Positions 1 through 7,069 of a stretch of 13,421 nucleotides of DNA are shown here, piece after piece. Below the pieces are notes generated by a model. The model did no database searches. It saw nothing but the letters and a program-made list of their open reading frames with translations, and was not told where the DNA came from. This DNA is from JAIVJG01 sp964236735 (GTDB lineage Bacteria > Acidobacteriota > Blastocatellia > Pyrinomonadales > Pyrinomonadaceae), in assembly GCA_964236735.1 (NCBI GenBank), contig CAXSFM010000039.1, positions 1 to 13,421 on the forward strand. Reading direction: 5' to 3'. The translations under genes and the position numbers were made by a program. Position 1 is the first letter of the stretch. The number at the start of each line of letters is the position of its first letter.

Positions 1-7
1 CTCATCT

Positions 8-1192
8 ATGAGGCTTGATGAACTGGAGCGTGTGTACGACGAGGCGCGTGCGTGGTGCGTGGCGCGCGGCTACAGTGGACACGATCCCTTCGACGCGCTC
101 AACAGCCGACTTTTTCAAGCTGCGCCTTTCCTCCCACACTCGCGCGCGGCGCGACTCGCGTGGACGCAACTCTTCAAACGCTCGCCCGTCAATCTCCGCA
201 CGCTGGCGCGCGTCCGCGCCGGGCGAAATCCGAAGGGCACGGCGCTCTTCGCGCTCGCCGCTCTCTCTCGCTTCCGCACGCACGGCCACGAAGAGGACGC
301 CGACGAGGCTCTCTCTCTGCTTGACGACTTACTCTCCGCGCGGCTCGCCGCACCGCACGGGGCGGCGTGGGGGTACAACTTCGACTGGCAGGGGCGCACC
401 TTCTACGCTCCGGCGGGGACGCCGACGCTCGTCCCGACGGCCTTCGCCGCGCGCGCGCTCGTCGAAGCCGCGCAAATTTTCGGCGACGCGAAATATGCGG
501 ACGCGGCGCGCAGCGCGTGCGACTTTATTCTCCGAGACCTCCCGCGCGCGGAAGACGCTGCGGCGGATGAAATCTGTTTCAGCTACATCCCCACGCAGAG
601 GACGCGCATCTTCAACGCCAGCCTACTCGCAGGCGAAACGCTCTCCGCCGTCGGCGCGCTGACCGGCGAGCCAGAGTTGCGCGACTATGCTATTCGCGCA
701 GCGCGCTACGTCGTCCATTACCAGCGCGAGGATGGCTCGTGGGGCTACGGCGCGGAGCCGTATCAATCGTGGGTGGACAACTTTCACACGGCCTTCGTGC
801 TCATCTCTCTCTCGCGTATCATCAAAGACGCTCGCGCCCCGGATGAAAACTTTTCGCCATCCTTGAAGCGTGGCTACCTCTTCTGGCGCGAATCATTTTT
901 TCTCTCGGACGGCTGGCCGAAATATTATCCCGACAGACTGTATCCGGCGGACGTGCATTCGGCGGCGGCGGCCATCGTCGCCTTCACGGAGTTGCGCGAA
1001 TTGGACGACGATGCAGGCGTGCGAGCCGAAAAAACTGCGCGCTGGGCGATTGAGAATCTGCTTGATGCGCGTGGCTTCTTCTATTATCAACGCAGACGCT
1101 TTCACACCGTTCGCGCCGCGTATATGCGTTGGGGTCAGGCGTGGATGCTCTACGCCCTCGCGCGTTTGTTGGAGACGAACAAAGAGCAATGA
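8..1192 (+). CDS. Alpha/alpha-toroid (six-hairpin-like) protein, function unknown, polysaccharide-cluster associated
   Basis: This 394-residue protein starts at an ATG only 7 bases from the window edge. The frame is open upstream, so the true start could lie outside and no ribosome-binding site can be judged. It is rich in helices with recurring aromatic/glycine turns: GAAWGYNFDW at about residues 118-127, DGSWGYG at 242-248 followed by WVDNFHTAF, and YMRWGQAWMLYALARLLE at the C-terminus. Helical hairpins each closed by a W-G-Y turn are characteristic of alpha/alpha toroids (six-hairpin glycosidases, terpenoid-cyclase-like folds). No signal peptide or membrane segment is visible, so it is probably cytoplasmic. 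Homologues in public annotation are often mislabelled as delta-aminolevulinic acid dehydratase; nothing here resembles that TIM-barrel enzyme. Its position ahead of sugar-nucleotide genes suggests a role in glycan synthesis or modification, but no catalytic residue can be assigned. A gap of 216 bases separates it from the next gene. Confidence 0.85.
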   Translation: MRLDELERVYDEARAWCVARGYSGHDPFDALNSRLFQAAPFLPHSRAARLAWTQLFKRSPVNLRTLARVRAGRNPKGTALFALAALSRFRTHGHEEDADEALSLLDDLLSARLAAPHGAAWGYNFDWQGRTFYAPAGTPTLVPTAFAARALVEAAQIFGDAKYADAARSACDFILRDLPRAEDAAADEICFSYIPTQRTRIFNASLLAGETLSAVGALTGEPELRDYAIRAARYVVHYQREDGSWGYGAEPYQSWVDNFHTAFVLISLSRIIKDARAPDENFSPSLKRGYLFWRESFFLSDGWPKYYPDRLYPADVHSAAAAIVAFTELRELDDDAGVRAEKTARWAIENLLDARGFFYYQRRRFHTVRAAYMRWGQAWMLYALARLLETNKEQ

Positions 1193-1363
1193 GCGGCCTC
1201 GCGGCGTCACGAGTTTTCGTCGCACCGCACTGCGCCGCGCACTCGTTTGACGGAAGTCGCACGCGCGTCTTAAGGTATGCGCCGGATAATGTTTTGTTGA
1301 TGCGCTGCTTGGGTGAGCGTCAAACGACGGCTCACGACTCTTCTGACATGGCCTCGCCCGCTT

Positions 1364-1378
1364 GTCGCTTGAAGCGAC
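1364..1378 (+). other. Short perfect hairpin in the gap before the acyltransferase gene
   Basis: In the 216-base gap 1193-1408, GTCGCT (1364-1369) and AGCGAC (1373-1378) form a 6-bp stem with a TGA loop, about 30 bases before the acyltransferase ATG. There is no following T-run, so it is not a standard intrinsic terminator. It could be a leader structure or chance in GC-rich DNA. Nothing else convincing lies in the gap. Confidence 0.25.
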
Positions 1379-1408
1379 GGTCAGGTTCGCGAAAGTTCTT
1401 CAGTTGTT

Positions 1409-1936
1409 ATGCCAATCTCGACAGATGTGCGTCTCGGCGAAGGCGTGAAGATTTTTCACCCCGACCTCGTCAATCTCTACGGCTGCACCATTGGCGTGGA
1501 GACGAAGATCGGCACGTTCGTCGAAATTCAAAAGGGCGCAGCAATCGGCGCGCGCTGCAAAATTTCTTCACACACATTTATCTGCGAGGGCGTGACGATT
1601 GAGGACGAAGTCTTTATCGGTCACGGCGTCATGTTCATCAACGACATCCACCCGCGCGCCGTAAATTGTGACGGCACGCTCCAGAGCGAAGAAGACTGGC
1701 GCGTGGTCGAGACGCGCGTCAAACGTGGCGCATCCATCGGCAGCAACGCGACCGTGATGGGCGGAGTGACAGTCGGCGTGAGCGCGCTCGTCGGCGCGGG
1801 CGCGGTCGTCACGCGCGATGTGCCGGACTATTCAATCGTCGCCGGCGTGCCCGCGCGCGTCATCGGCGACACGCGAGAGCAGAGCGCGACGCCGCCGCAG
1901 GAAATCGCGGAAGCGGGCGGACGGAGAACGGAATGA
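1409..1936 (+). CDS. Left-handed beta-helix (hexapeptide repeat) sugar-nucleotide N-acetyltransferase, WlbB/WbpD-like
   Basis: This 175-residue protein is built of hexapeptide repeats across most of its length (for example GVETKIGTFVEIQKGAAIG, then SIGSNATVMGGVTVGVSALV and AGAVVTRDV), ending with the typical YSIVAGVPARVIG cap near residue 150. This is the trimeric LbH acetyltransferase fold, with acetyl-CoA bound between subunits. The segment FINDIHPRA (about residues 75-83) sits where family members carry the catalytic loop with Asn and His. With a Gfo/Idh dehydrogenase and a PLP aminotransferase directly downstream, the best match is the enzyme that acetylates the 3-amino group of a UDP-2-acetamido-3-amino-uronate (WbpD in Pseudomonas, WlbB in Bordetella). 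The 3' end overlaps the next gene by ATGA (1933-1936), indicating translational coupling. There is no clear Shine-Dalgarno before the ATG. An alternative is acetylation of another 3- or 4-amino sugar. The last 20 or so residues are a polar tail outside the fold. Confidence 0.9.
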   Translation: MPISTDVRLGEGVKIFHPDLVNLYGCTIGVETKIGTFVEIQKGAAIGARCKISSHTFICEGVTIEDEVFIGHGVMFINDIHPRAVNCDGTLQSEEDWRVVETRVKRGASIGSNATVMGGVTVGVSALVGAGAVVTRDVPDYSIVAGVPARVIGDTREQSATPPQEIAEAGGRRTE

Positions 1937-2955
1937 TCGGCGTCGGCGTCATCGGATACGGCTACTGGGGGCCGAACCTCGTGCGTAACTTCATGGAAGC
2001 GCCCGGCTCGAACGTCGTCGCCGTCAGCGACCTGCTTGAAGAACGCCTCCGCCCGCTCGCCGCGCGCTACCCGACGGTTAAAACGACGAAGGACTACAGA
2101 GACCTGCTCCGCGACACGAAGATTGACGCCATTATCATCGCCACGCCCGTCTCCACGCACTTCGACATCGCCATGCAGGCGCTCAAGGCGGGCAAGCACG
2201 TGCTCGTCGAGAAACCCATCGCCGCGACATCGGAACAAGCCTCGCGCATGATCGAAGAGGCCGCGCGCCGCCGTCTCGTCCTCGCCGTTGACCACACCTT
2301 CATCTACACGGGCGCGGTGCGTAAGATTCGCGACCTCATCGCGACGGGCGCGCTCGGCGACATTTATTATTACGACTCCGTGCGAATCAATCTCGGCCTC
2401 TTCCAGCACGATGTGAACGTCATCTGGGACTTGGCCGTCCACGACCTTTCGATCATGGACTACGTGCTGCCCGCGCGTCCCGTCGCCGTCGCCGCGACAG
2501 GCATCAGCCACATTCCCGGCCAGCCTGAGAACATCGCCTACATCACGCTCTTCTTCGCAGACCGGCAGATCGCGCACGTCCACGTCAACTGGCTGACGCC
2601 CGTCAAGGTGCGCCGCACGCTCATCGGCGGCAGCGAAAAGATGATCGTCTATGACGACCTTGAGCCAAGCGAGAAGGTCAAGATTTACGACAAGGGCATC
2701 ACCGTCGGGCAGAAGCCGGAAGCGGTTTACGAGTTGCTCGTCAGCTATCGCTCCGGCGATATGTGGGCGCCGCGCTTCGACGCGACCGAGGCGCTCAGAA
2801 CTGAGGCGCTCCACTTCATTGAGTGCGTCGAGCGCAAAGAAGAATGCATGGAAGCGGACGGGCGCGCCGGGCTGCGTATCGTGCAGATGCTCGAAGCGGC
2901 GGAAAAGAGTTTGCACGCGCGCGGCCAACTCGTCGAACTACCTTCGGATGGTTAA
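1933..2955 (+). CDS. Gfo/Idh/MocA-family sugar-nucleotide 3-dehydrogenase, WlbA/WbpB-like
   Basis: The 340-residue protein has an N-terminal Rossmann fold with the dinucleotide motif GVIGYGYWGPN (residues 5-15). The family signature EKP is at 93-95, whose lysine (94) is catalytic in relatives, and WDLAVHDLSIMDYV (from 165) carries the conserved histidine-aspartate region of the C-terminal alpha/beta domain. The full length matches the usual 320-350. In the Wlb/Wbp route this NAD-dependent enzyme oxidises C3 of UDP-GlcNAc-uronate to a 3-keto sugar, which is the substrate for the aminotransferase encoded next. Its ATG overlaps the acyltransferase stop by 4 bases and only 6 bases separate its stop from the aminotransferase ATG, so the three are almost certainly co-translated. 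The exact substrate cannot be read from sequence; a non-uronic UDP- or dTDP-sugar is possible. It is cytoplasmic, with no signal peptide. Confidence 0.92.
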   Translation: MIGVGVIGYGYWGPNLVRNFMEAPGSNVVAVSDLLEERLRPLAARYPTVKTTKDYRDLLRDTKIDAIIIATPVSTHFDIAMQALKAGKHVLVEKPIAATSEQASRMIEEAARRRLVLAVDHTFIYTGAVRKIRDLIATGALGDIYYYDSVRINLGLFQHDVNVIWDLAVHDLSIMDYVLPARPVAVAATGISHIPGQPENIAYITLFFADRQIAHVHVNWLTPVKVRRTLIGGSEKMIVYDDLEPSEKVKIYDKGITVGQKPEAVYELLVSYRSGDMWAPRFDATEALRTEALHFIECVERKEECMEADGRAGLRIVQMLEAAEKSLHARGQLVELPSDG

Positions 2956-2961
2956 AAACAG

Positions 2962-4086
2962 ATGATTCCTTTTGTTGATTTGAAAGCTCAATACCTGAGT
3001 ATCAAAGCGGAGATTGACGCCGCCGTCGCGCACGTTCTCGACACGACGCAGTTCATTCTCGGCGCAGAGGTTGAAGCGTTCGAGGCGGAGTTCGCCGCCT
3101 ATTGCGGAACGCGCTATTGCGTCGGCGTCAACTCCGGCACGAGCGCGCTTCATCTCGCGCTGTTGGCCGCCGGCGTCAAACCCGGGGACGAAGTCATCAC
3201 CGTCAGCTACACTTTCATCGCGACGGCGGCGGCGATTCGCTACGCGGGCGCGACGCCCGTCTTCGTCGAGATCGAGCCGCAGACCTGTCTCATTGACCCG
3301 TCGAAGATTGAAGCCGCCATCACAGAACGCACGCGCGCCATCATCCCCGTGCATCTCTACGGACAGTGCGCGGACATGGATGCAATCAATGACATCGCGC
3401 GTCGTCACAATCTCGTCGTTATCGAAGACGCGGCGCAGGCGCACGGCGCGCAGTACAAAGGGCGGCGCGCGGGAAGCTACGGCGACCTCTCTTGCTTCAG
3501 TTTTTATCCGGGGAAGAATCTGGGCGCATACGGCGAGGGCGGCGCAGTGCTGACGAACGATGCGGCGTACATGAAGACGCTCAAGGTCTTGCGCGACCAC
3601 GGACAGACGCGCAAGTACGAGCATGACGTGCTCGGTTACAACAACCGGCTCGAAGGAATGCAGGGCGCGGTCTTGCGCGTCAAGCTCAGACATCTCGACG
3701 AATGGAACGCCGCGCGCCGCGCACACGCCGCCGAGTATCGTCGCTTGCTCGCCGGCTCATCGCATGTGCGCCTGCTCGAAGAACCTTCCGCCAGCGCGAG
3801 CGTCCATCACATCTTTCCCGTCTTCACGCCGCAGCGCGACGCTTTGATCGAGCATCTCAAAGCGTCGGGCGTGAGCACGGGCATTCATTACCCGATTCCG
3901 GTTCACTTGCAGGGCGCGTTCAGCGATCTCAGCTTTCGCGCGGGAGATTTTCCCGCCACCGAGCGCAACAGCCGCGAGACTCTGTCGCTGCCGATGTACG
4001 CCGAACTTTCAAGCGAATCGCTGGCGCGCGTGGCCGAAGCCGTGCGTAGTTTCAACGAACAGGCGGTGGCGGCTCTTCATCTCTGA
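2962..4086 (+). CDS. DegT/DnrJ/EryC1/StrS PLP-dependent sugar aminotransferase, WlbC/WbpE-like
   Basis: This 374-residue protein has the whole family pattern. The N-terminus MIPFVDLKAQ is typical, NSGTSALHLAL at 57-67 contacts PLP phosphate, EDAAQAHGA from 155 holds the Asp that pairs with the pyridine nitrogen, and FSFYPGKNLGAYGEGG has the Schiff-base lysine at residue 185. The family forms fold-type I homodimers that transfer an amino group, normally from glutamate, to a keto-sugar nucleotide. After the oxidoreductase encoded 6 bases upstream, it would make the 3-amino sugar that the acyltransferase then acetylates, in agreement with WbpE/WlbC. Gene order is acyltransferase-oxidase-aminotransferase. 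No obvious Shine-Dalgarno precedes the ATG, so translation may depend on coupling. The stop lies just before a hairpin-forming repeat that may end or stabilise this part of the transcript. Confidence 0.94.
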   Translation: MIPFVDLKAQYLSIKAEIDAAVAHVLDTTQFILGAEVEAFEAEFAAYCGTRYCVGVNSGTSALHLALLAAGVKPGDEVITVSYTFIATAAAIRYAGATPVFVEIEPQTCLIDPSKIEAAITERTRAIIPVHLYGQCADMDAINDIARRHNLVVIEDAAQAHGAQYKGRRAGSYGDLSCFSFYPGKNLGAYGEGGAVLTNDAAYMKTLKVLRDHGQTRKYEHDVLGYNNRLEGMQGAVLRVKLRHLDEWNAARRAHAAEYRRLLAGSSHVRLLEEPSASASVHHIFPVFTPQRDALIEHLKASGVSTGIHYPIPVHLQGAFSDLSFRAGDFPATERNSRETLSLPMYAELSSESLARVAEAVRSFNEQAVAALHL

Positions 4087-4091
4087 GTGCG

Positions 4092-4222
4092 CTGGGAGCG
4101 CGGGCATCTGCGGCCCGCCAACGAGCCGTCAGGCAAGTCAACCCTTTCATGCACGCGCGCTCGACGAGTTAAATCTTTTCGCGCTGGCGCGCTCAATGCG
4201 GGCAAGATGCCCGCGCTCCCAG
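4092..4222 (+). repeat. REP/BIME-like inverted repeat pair between aminotransferase and DUF354 genes
   Basis: An 18-bp sequence at 4092-4109 is repeated as a perfect inverted copy at 4205-4222. Each end also folds on itself. On the left, GCGGGC (4100-4105) pairs with GCCCGC (4113-4118). On the right, GCGGGCA (4198-4204) pairs with TGCCCGC (4208-4214) across an AGA loop. Two small GC-rich hairpins in opposite orientation around an unrelated spacer are the layout of a bacterial interspersed mosaic element made of two REP sequences. Such elements are normally non-coding and mobilised by RAYT transposases; none is seen here. It lies 6 bases after the aminotransferase stop and 35 before the DUF354 start, so it may also act on the mRNA. 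Confidence 0.75.
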
Positions 4223-4257
4223 GTGACATTCAATCGCAATTCGCTATATTTGTTTTT

Positions 4258-5295
4258 GTGCATATCTGGATTGATCTCGCCAACTCGCCGCATGTGCCGT
4301 TCTTCCGCGCGTTGATTCCCGAATTCCTCGCGCGCGGCCACGAAGTCGAGACGACCGCGCGCGACTTCGCGCAGACCGTCGAGATGGCGCGTGACGCTCA
4401 CCTCAACGTGGAAGTGTTGGGCGGTCAAGACGGCGGCAATCGCGCGCTCGCACGCAAGGGCGGAAACTTGTTGGGTCGCGCGGCGTCGCTCGCACGTTGG
4501 GCGCGCAGTCGAAACTTCGATCTCGCTGTCAGTCATAACTCTTACGCGCAGATTCTCGCCGCGCGCCGGCTCGGCATCAGGAGCGTGGTGACGCTGATGG
4601 ACTACGAGCATCAGCCGGCGAATCATCTGGCGTTTCGCCTCGCCTCGCGCGTCATCGTTCCGTCGGCGTTTCCCTCTGCGTCACTGCGTCGCACGGGCGC
4701 GCGCGCGTCCAAGGTGCGCCGCTACGAAGGCATCAAAGAGGACGTGTATCTCGCGGACTTTCATCCCGACCCGCGCACGCACGACTTATTGCTTGAGCAG
4801 TTCGGCATTGACACCGACAGCGATTTGCTCGTGACGGTGCGCCCGCCTGCGCGCGAAGCGTTGTATCATCGTTTCGAGAATGAGTTGTTCAATGAGTTGC
4901 TGGAACACTTGAGCGCGCCGCCCGGCGTGAAAATTATCCTGCTCGCGCGCGGCGAGGCTCAGTTGAAAGAATATGAGGCGCGTAGTGCGTCGCGCCAAAA
5001 CATTTTGCTGCCGCGCGTCGCGCTCGATGGGGCGAACTTGATCGCAGCGTCAGACCTCGTCGTCAGCGCGGGCGGGACGATGAATCGAGAGGCGGCGGCG
5101 CTCGGCATCCCGGCGGCCACCGTCTATGCCGGACGCTGGGCTGCTGTTGACGAGCAACTCGTGCGCGAAAATCGTCTCAAGCGCGTCACCACGCGCGAAG
5201 ATGTGCGCGTCCTGCGCGTCGAGAAGAAGGCCGCCGCTGTGCCGCGCCGTGCGACGAATGTGCGAAAGGAAGTCGCGGATTTGATACTGGCGTGA
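4258..5295 (+). CDS. DUF354 family protein (GT-B-like; possible glycosyltransferase or UDP-sugar epimerase relative)
   Basis: The protein is 345 residues from the GTG at 4258, the usual length for the family. It begins MHIWIDLANSPHVPFF, the characteristic DUF354 N-terminus, followed by ALIPEFLARGHEVETTARDF. The C-terminal half has DLVVSAGGTMNREAAALGIP, with SAGGT at 270-274; this glycine-rich loop is where GT-B enzymes and UDP-GlcNAc 2-epimerases bind the nucleotide sugar. An earlier in-frame GTG at 4087 would add 57 residues, but these are read through a REP-like repeat and do not resemble the family, so I reject it. There is no clear Shine-Dalgarno. DUF354 has no established biochemical function that I can name. 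Setting next to a 3-amino-sugar operon makes a glycosyltransferase or a sugar-nucleotide epimerase plausible. No membrane segment is apparent. Confidence 0.88.
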   Translation: MHIWIDLANSPHVPFFRALIPEFLARGHEVETTARDFAQTVEMARDAHLNVEVLGGQDGGNRALARKGGNLLGRAASLARWARSRNFDLAVSHNSYAQILAARRLGIRSVVTLMDYEHQPANHLAFRLASRVIVPSAFPSASLRRTGARASKVRRYEGIKEDVYLADFHPDPRTHDLLLEQFGIDTDSDLLVTVRPPAREALYHRFENELFNELLEHLSAPPGVKIILLARGEAQLKEYEARSASRQNILLPRVALDGANLIAASDLVVSAGGTMNREAAALGIPAATVYAGRWAAVDEQLVRENRLKRVTTREDVRVLRVEKKAAAVPRRATNVRKEVADLILA

Positions 5296-5386
5296 CCCGT
5301 CAGAGCGATGTCAGAATCAGCGACGATGGCAAAAAGATTTTCTTCTGTCGCTTCTTTGCTTCCGACAGGTCACAGCCTTGAGATGT

Positions 5387-6955
5387 ATGCACGCTGAACA
5401 TTTCGACAACGTCAAGATGAAGACGAGCGAGGCGCGCGCGGCGGCGCGTGCTCCGCGCTGGGCGATGCCGCTGGTGAAGGCGTCGCTCATCGCGGCGGAC
5501 GTGTGCATCGCCGCCGGCGCGTTTCTCGCGGCCTACACGTTGCGCGAAGGCGGCGTGCATTTGATTCGCTTCACGCTCGGCGAGGGCTTTGTGTGGTCGC
5601 CTGAATTCGAGCCTTACGCGGTGCTGCTGTTGTTCGTGTTGCCGATTCGATTGCTCGCGCTCGCCTACTACAATCTCTATCGCCTGCGCGGAGAGTTCTC
5701 TTATGTCGAGGATGCGGCGCGCGTCTTCAAGGCCACGTCGGTCGGGTCGCTCCTCATCGTGGCGGCGGCGTTTCTCTATCGCGGCGGCTACGAGTTTCGC
5801 TCTTTCTCTTACGCGCGCGCGGTCTTCGTGCTCGACTTCGCGCTCGCGCTCGCCGCTTACTTCGCGCTGCGCCTCATCGTGCGCGGCGCGCAGAGCGCGA
5901 TCAGGCGGCGCGGAGTTAACTTGATTCCGACGCTCGTGGTCGGGCGTGGAGAAGCGGCGGCGTTGTGCATCCGCGAGATGCGCGAGCAGCGCGAGTTGGG
6001 TTATCGCGTCATTGGCGTCGTCGAGAGCGGCGCGGCATTTGATGATTCGATGGCTGACGAGTTCGAGGGCGTCAACGTCGTCTGCGACATCGAAGGCTTG
6101 CCCGAAGCGATTCGCGAGACGGGCGCGAACGAGGTTATCATCACAGACCCGCGTCTGCCCGGCGATCTTTTGTTCGACGTGATGATGCGCGTCGGGCGTC
6201 AACGTCGCGGCGTGGAGTTTCGCATCGCGCCGAGCCTCTTCAACTGCCTGCCGCGCAAGACGGAGATTGACCAGATCGGCGCGCTCCCGATGATCCGTCT
6301 TTTCCGCGAGCCGCTGTCGAGCGCGTCGCGCATCGTCAAGCGCGGCTCGGACATCATCATCGCGACGCTCGCGCTCGTCGCGCTGTCGCCCGTCTGGAGC
6401 GTCGTCGCGCTGTTCATCAAACTCGACTCGCGCGGCGCGGTGCTCTACCGTCAGGAGCGCGTCGGGATGGACGGGCGCGTCTTTCTCTTCCTCAAATTTC
6501 GCACGATGCGCGCCGGAGCCGACGACCGCGAGCACCGAGAATTTCAACGCAAGTACATCGAGGGGCGACCCGAAACCAACCTCGGCGATGATGACCGTCC
6601 TGTCTATAAACTCTACGCAGACCGGCGCGTGACGCGCGTCGGGCGCGTGCTGCGTCGCTTGAGTCTCGATGAATTGCCGCAACTCTTAAACGTCTTGCGC
6701 GGCGACATGAGCGTCGTCGGCCCGCGCCCGCCGATTCCTTACGAAGTCGAATCCTACGCGCTCTGGCATCGCAAGCGTCTCGACATGAAACCGGGCGTCA
6801 CCGGCCTCTGGCAAGTGTCTGGTCGCAACCGTCTCTCGTTTGAAGAGATGGTCAAGCTCGACCTCTTCTACATCGAGAATTGGTCGCTGCTCTTAGACAT
6901 CAAAATCATTCTCCGCACGCTGCCCGTCATGCTGCGCGGCGATGACGCATATTAG
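5387..6955 (+). CDS. Polyprenyl-phosphate sugar phosphotransferase (exopolysaccharide initiating glycosyltransferase, WbaP/WcaJ type)
   Basis: A 522-residue membrane protein with the three-part structure of polyisoprenyl-phosphate hexose-1-phosphate transferases. Four hydrophobic segments lie in about the first 165 residues (the first near 27-50). A Rossmann-like domain begins around LVVGRGEAAAL (183 onward). The C-terminal bacterial sugar transferase domain starts near 318 with KRGSDIIIATLALVAL, a re-entrant membrane helix. Catalytic-domain motifs are YRQERVGMDG, FLKFRTMR, LSLDELPQLLNVLRGDMS with the Asp-Glu pair at 428-429, VVGPRPP, and KPGVTGLWQVSGRN. It would transfer a sugar 1-phosphate from a UDP-sugar to undecaprenyl phosphate at the inner membrane, starting the repeat unit. 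I chose ATG 5387; an in-frame TTG at 5378 and an ATG at 5417 are alternatives, and no start has a strong ribosome-binding site. The sugar specificity cannot be deduced. A 32-bp inverted repeat begins right after its stop. Confidence 0.95.
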   Translation: MHAEHFDNVKMKTSEARAAARAPRWAMPLVKASLIAADVCIAAGAFLAAYTLREGGVHLIRFTLGEGFVWSPEFEPYAVLLLFVLPIRLLALAYYNLYRLRGEFSYVEDAARVFKATSVGSLLIVAAAFLYRGGYEFRSFSYARAVFVLDFALALAAYFALRLIVRGAQSAIRRRGVNLIPTLVVGRGEAAALCIREMREQRELGYRVIGVVESGAAFDDSMADEFEGVNVVCDIEGLPEAIRETGANEVIITDPRLPGDLLFDVMMRVGRQRRGVEFRIAPSLFNCLPRKTEIDQIGALPMIRLFREPLSSASRIVKRGSDIIIATLALVALSPVWSVVALFIKLDSRGAVLYRQERVGMDGRVFLFLKFRTMRAGADDREHREFQRKYIEGRPETNLGDDDRPVYKLYADRRVTRVGRVLRRLSLDELPQLLNVLRGDMSVVGPRPPIPYEVESYALWHRKRLDMKPGVTGLWQVSGRNRLSFEEMVKLDLFYIENWSLLLDIKIILRTLPVMLRGDDAY

Positions 6956-6956
6956 A

Positions 6957-7066
6957 AAATGATGAATGATGAGTGATGAATGATGAATAAAAACCTAACG
7001 GATGAAAGCGTGACCGGCAGCGCGGGAGACGCTCATTCATCACTCATCATTCATCGTTCATCATTT
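6957..7066 (+). repeat. Inverted repeat of GATGAAT heptamers before the O-antigen ligase gene
   Basis: The left arm 6957-6988 contains four tandem heptamers (GATGAAT, GATGAGT, GATGAAT, GATGAAT). The right arm 7035-7066 contains four complementary ones (ATTCATC, ACTCATC, ATTCATC, GTTCATC). The arms match as an inverted repeat at 29 of 32 positions, and the three differences would be G-U pairs or near-pairs in RNA. The 46-base loop holds a smaller 5-bp stem (AGCGT 7007-7011 with ACGCT 7029-7033). The element starts one base after the sugar-transferase stop and ends 3 bases before the preferred ligase ATG, so the mRNA would present a long hairpin at the ribosome entry region. The arm is full of overlapping ATG and TGA triplets. 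Confidence 0.85.
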
Positions 7067-7069
7067 CAC

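Noticed and set aside
1247..1276. Possible sigma-70 promoter TTGACG-18 bases-TAAGGT before the acyltransferase gene
   Set aside because: The -10 matches only half of the consensus and the spacing is long; similar matches are expected by chance.
1348..1366. Possible sigma-54 site starting TGGCCTCG
   Set aside because: The required GC does not fall 10 bases after the GG, so the -24/-12 spacing fails.
1129..1602. 157-codon plus-strand frame overlapping the first gene and the acyltransferase
   Set aside because: It overlaps two well-supported genes in another frame, is rich in Arg/Ser/Cys as shadows are, and has no recognisable motif.
4087..4257. N-terminal extension of the DUF354 protein from GTG 4087
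   Set aside because: The 57 extra residues are read through the REP-like inverted repeat and do not resemble the family, whose characteristic start matches GTG 4258.
5345..5368. CTGTCG / CGACAG inverted repeat before the sugar-transferase gene
   Set aside because: Only a 6-bp stem with a 12-base loop and no T-run; weak and plausibly chance.
6980..7069. N-terminal extension of the O-antigen ligase from ATG 6980
   Set aside because: Its codons are mostly the heptamer inverted repeat and its loop; the hydrophobic N-terminus begins right after ATG 7070.
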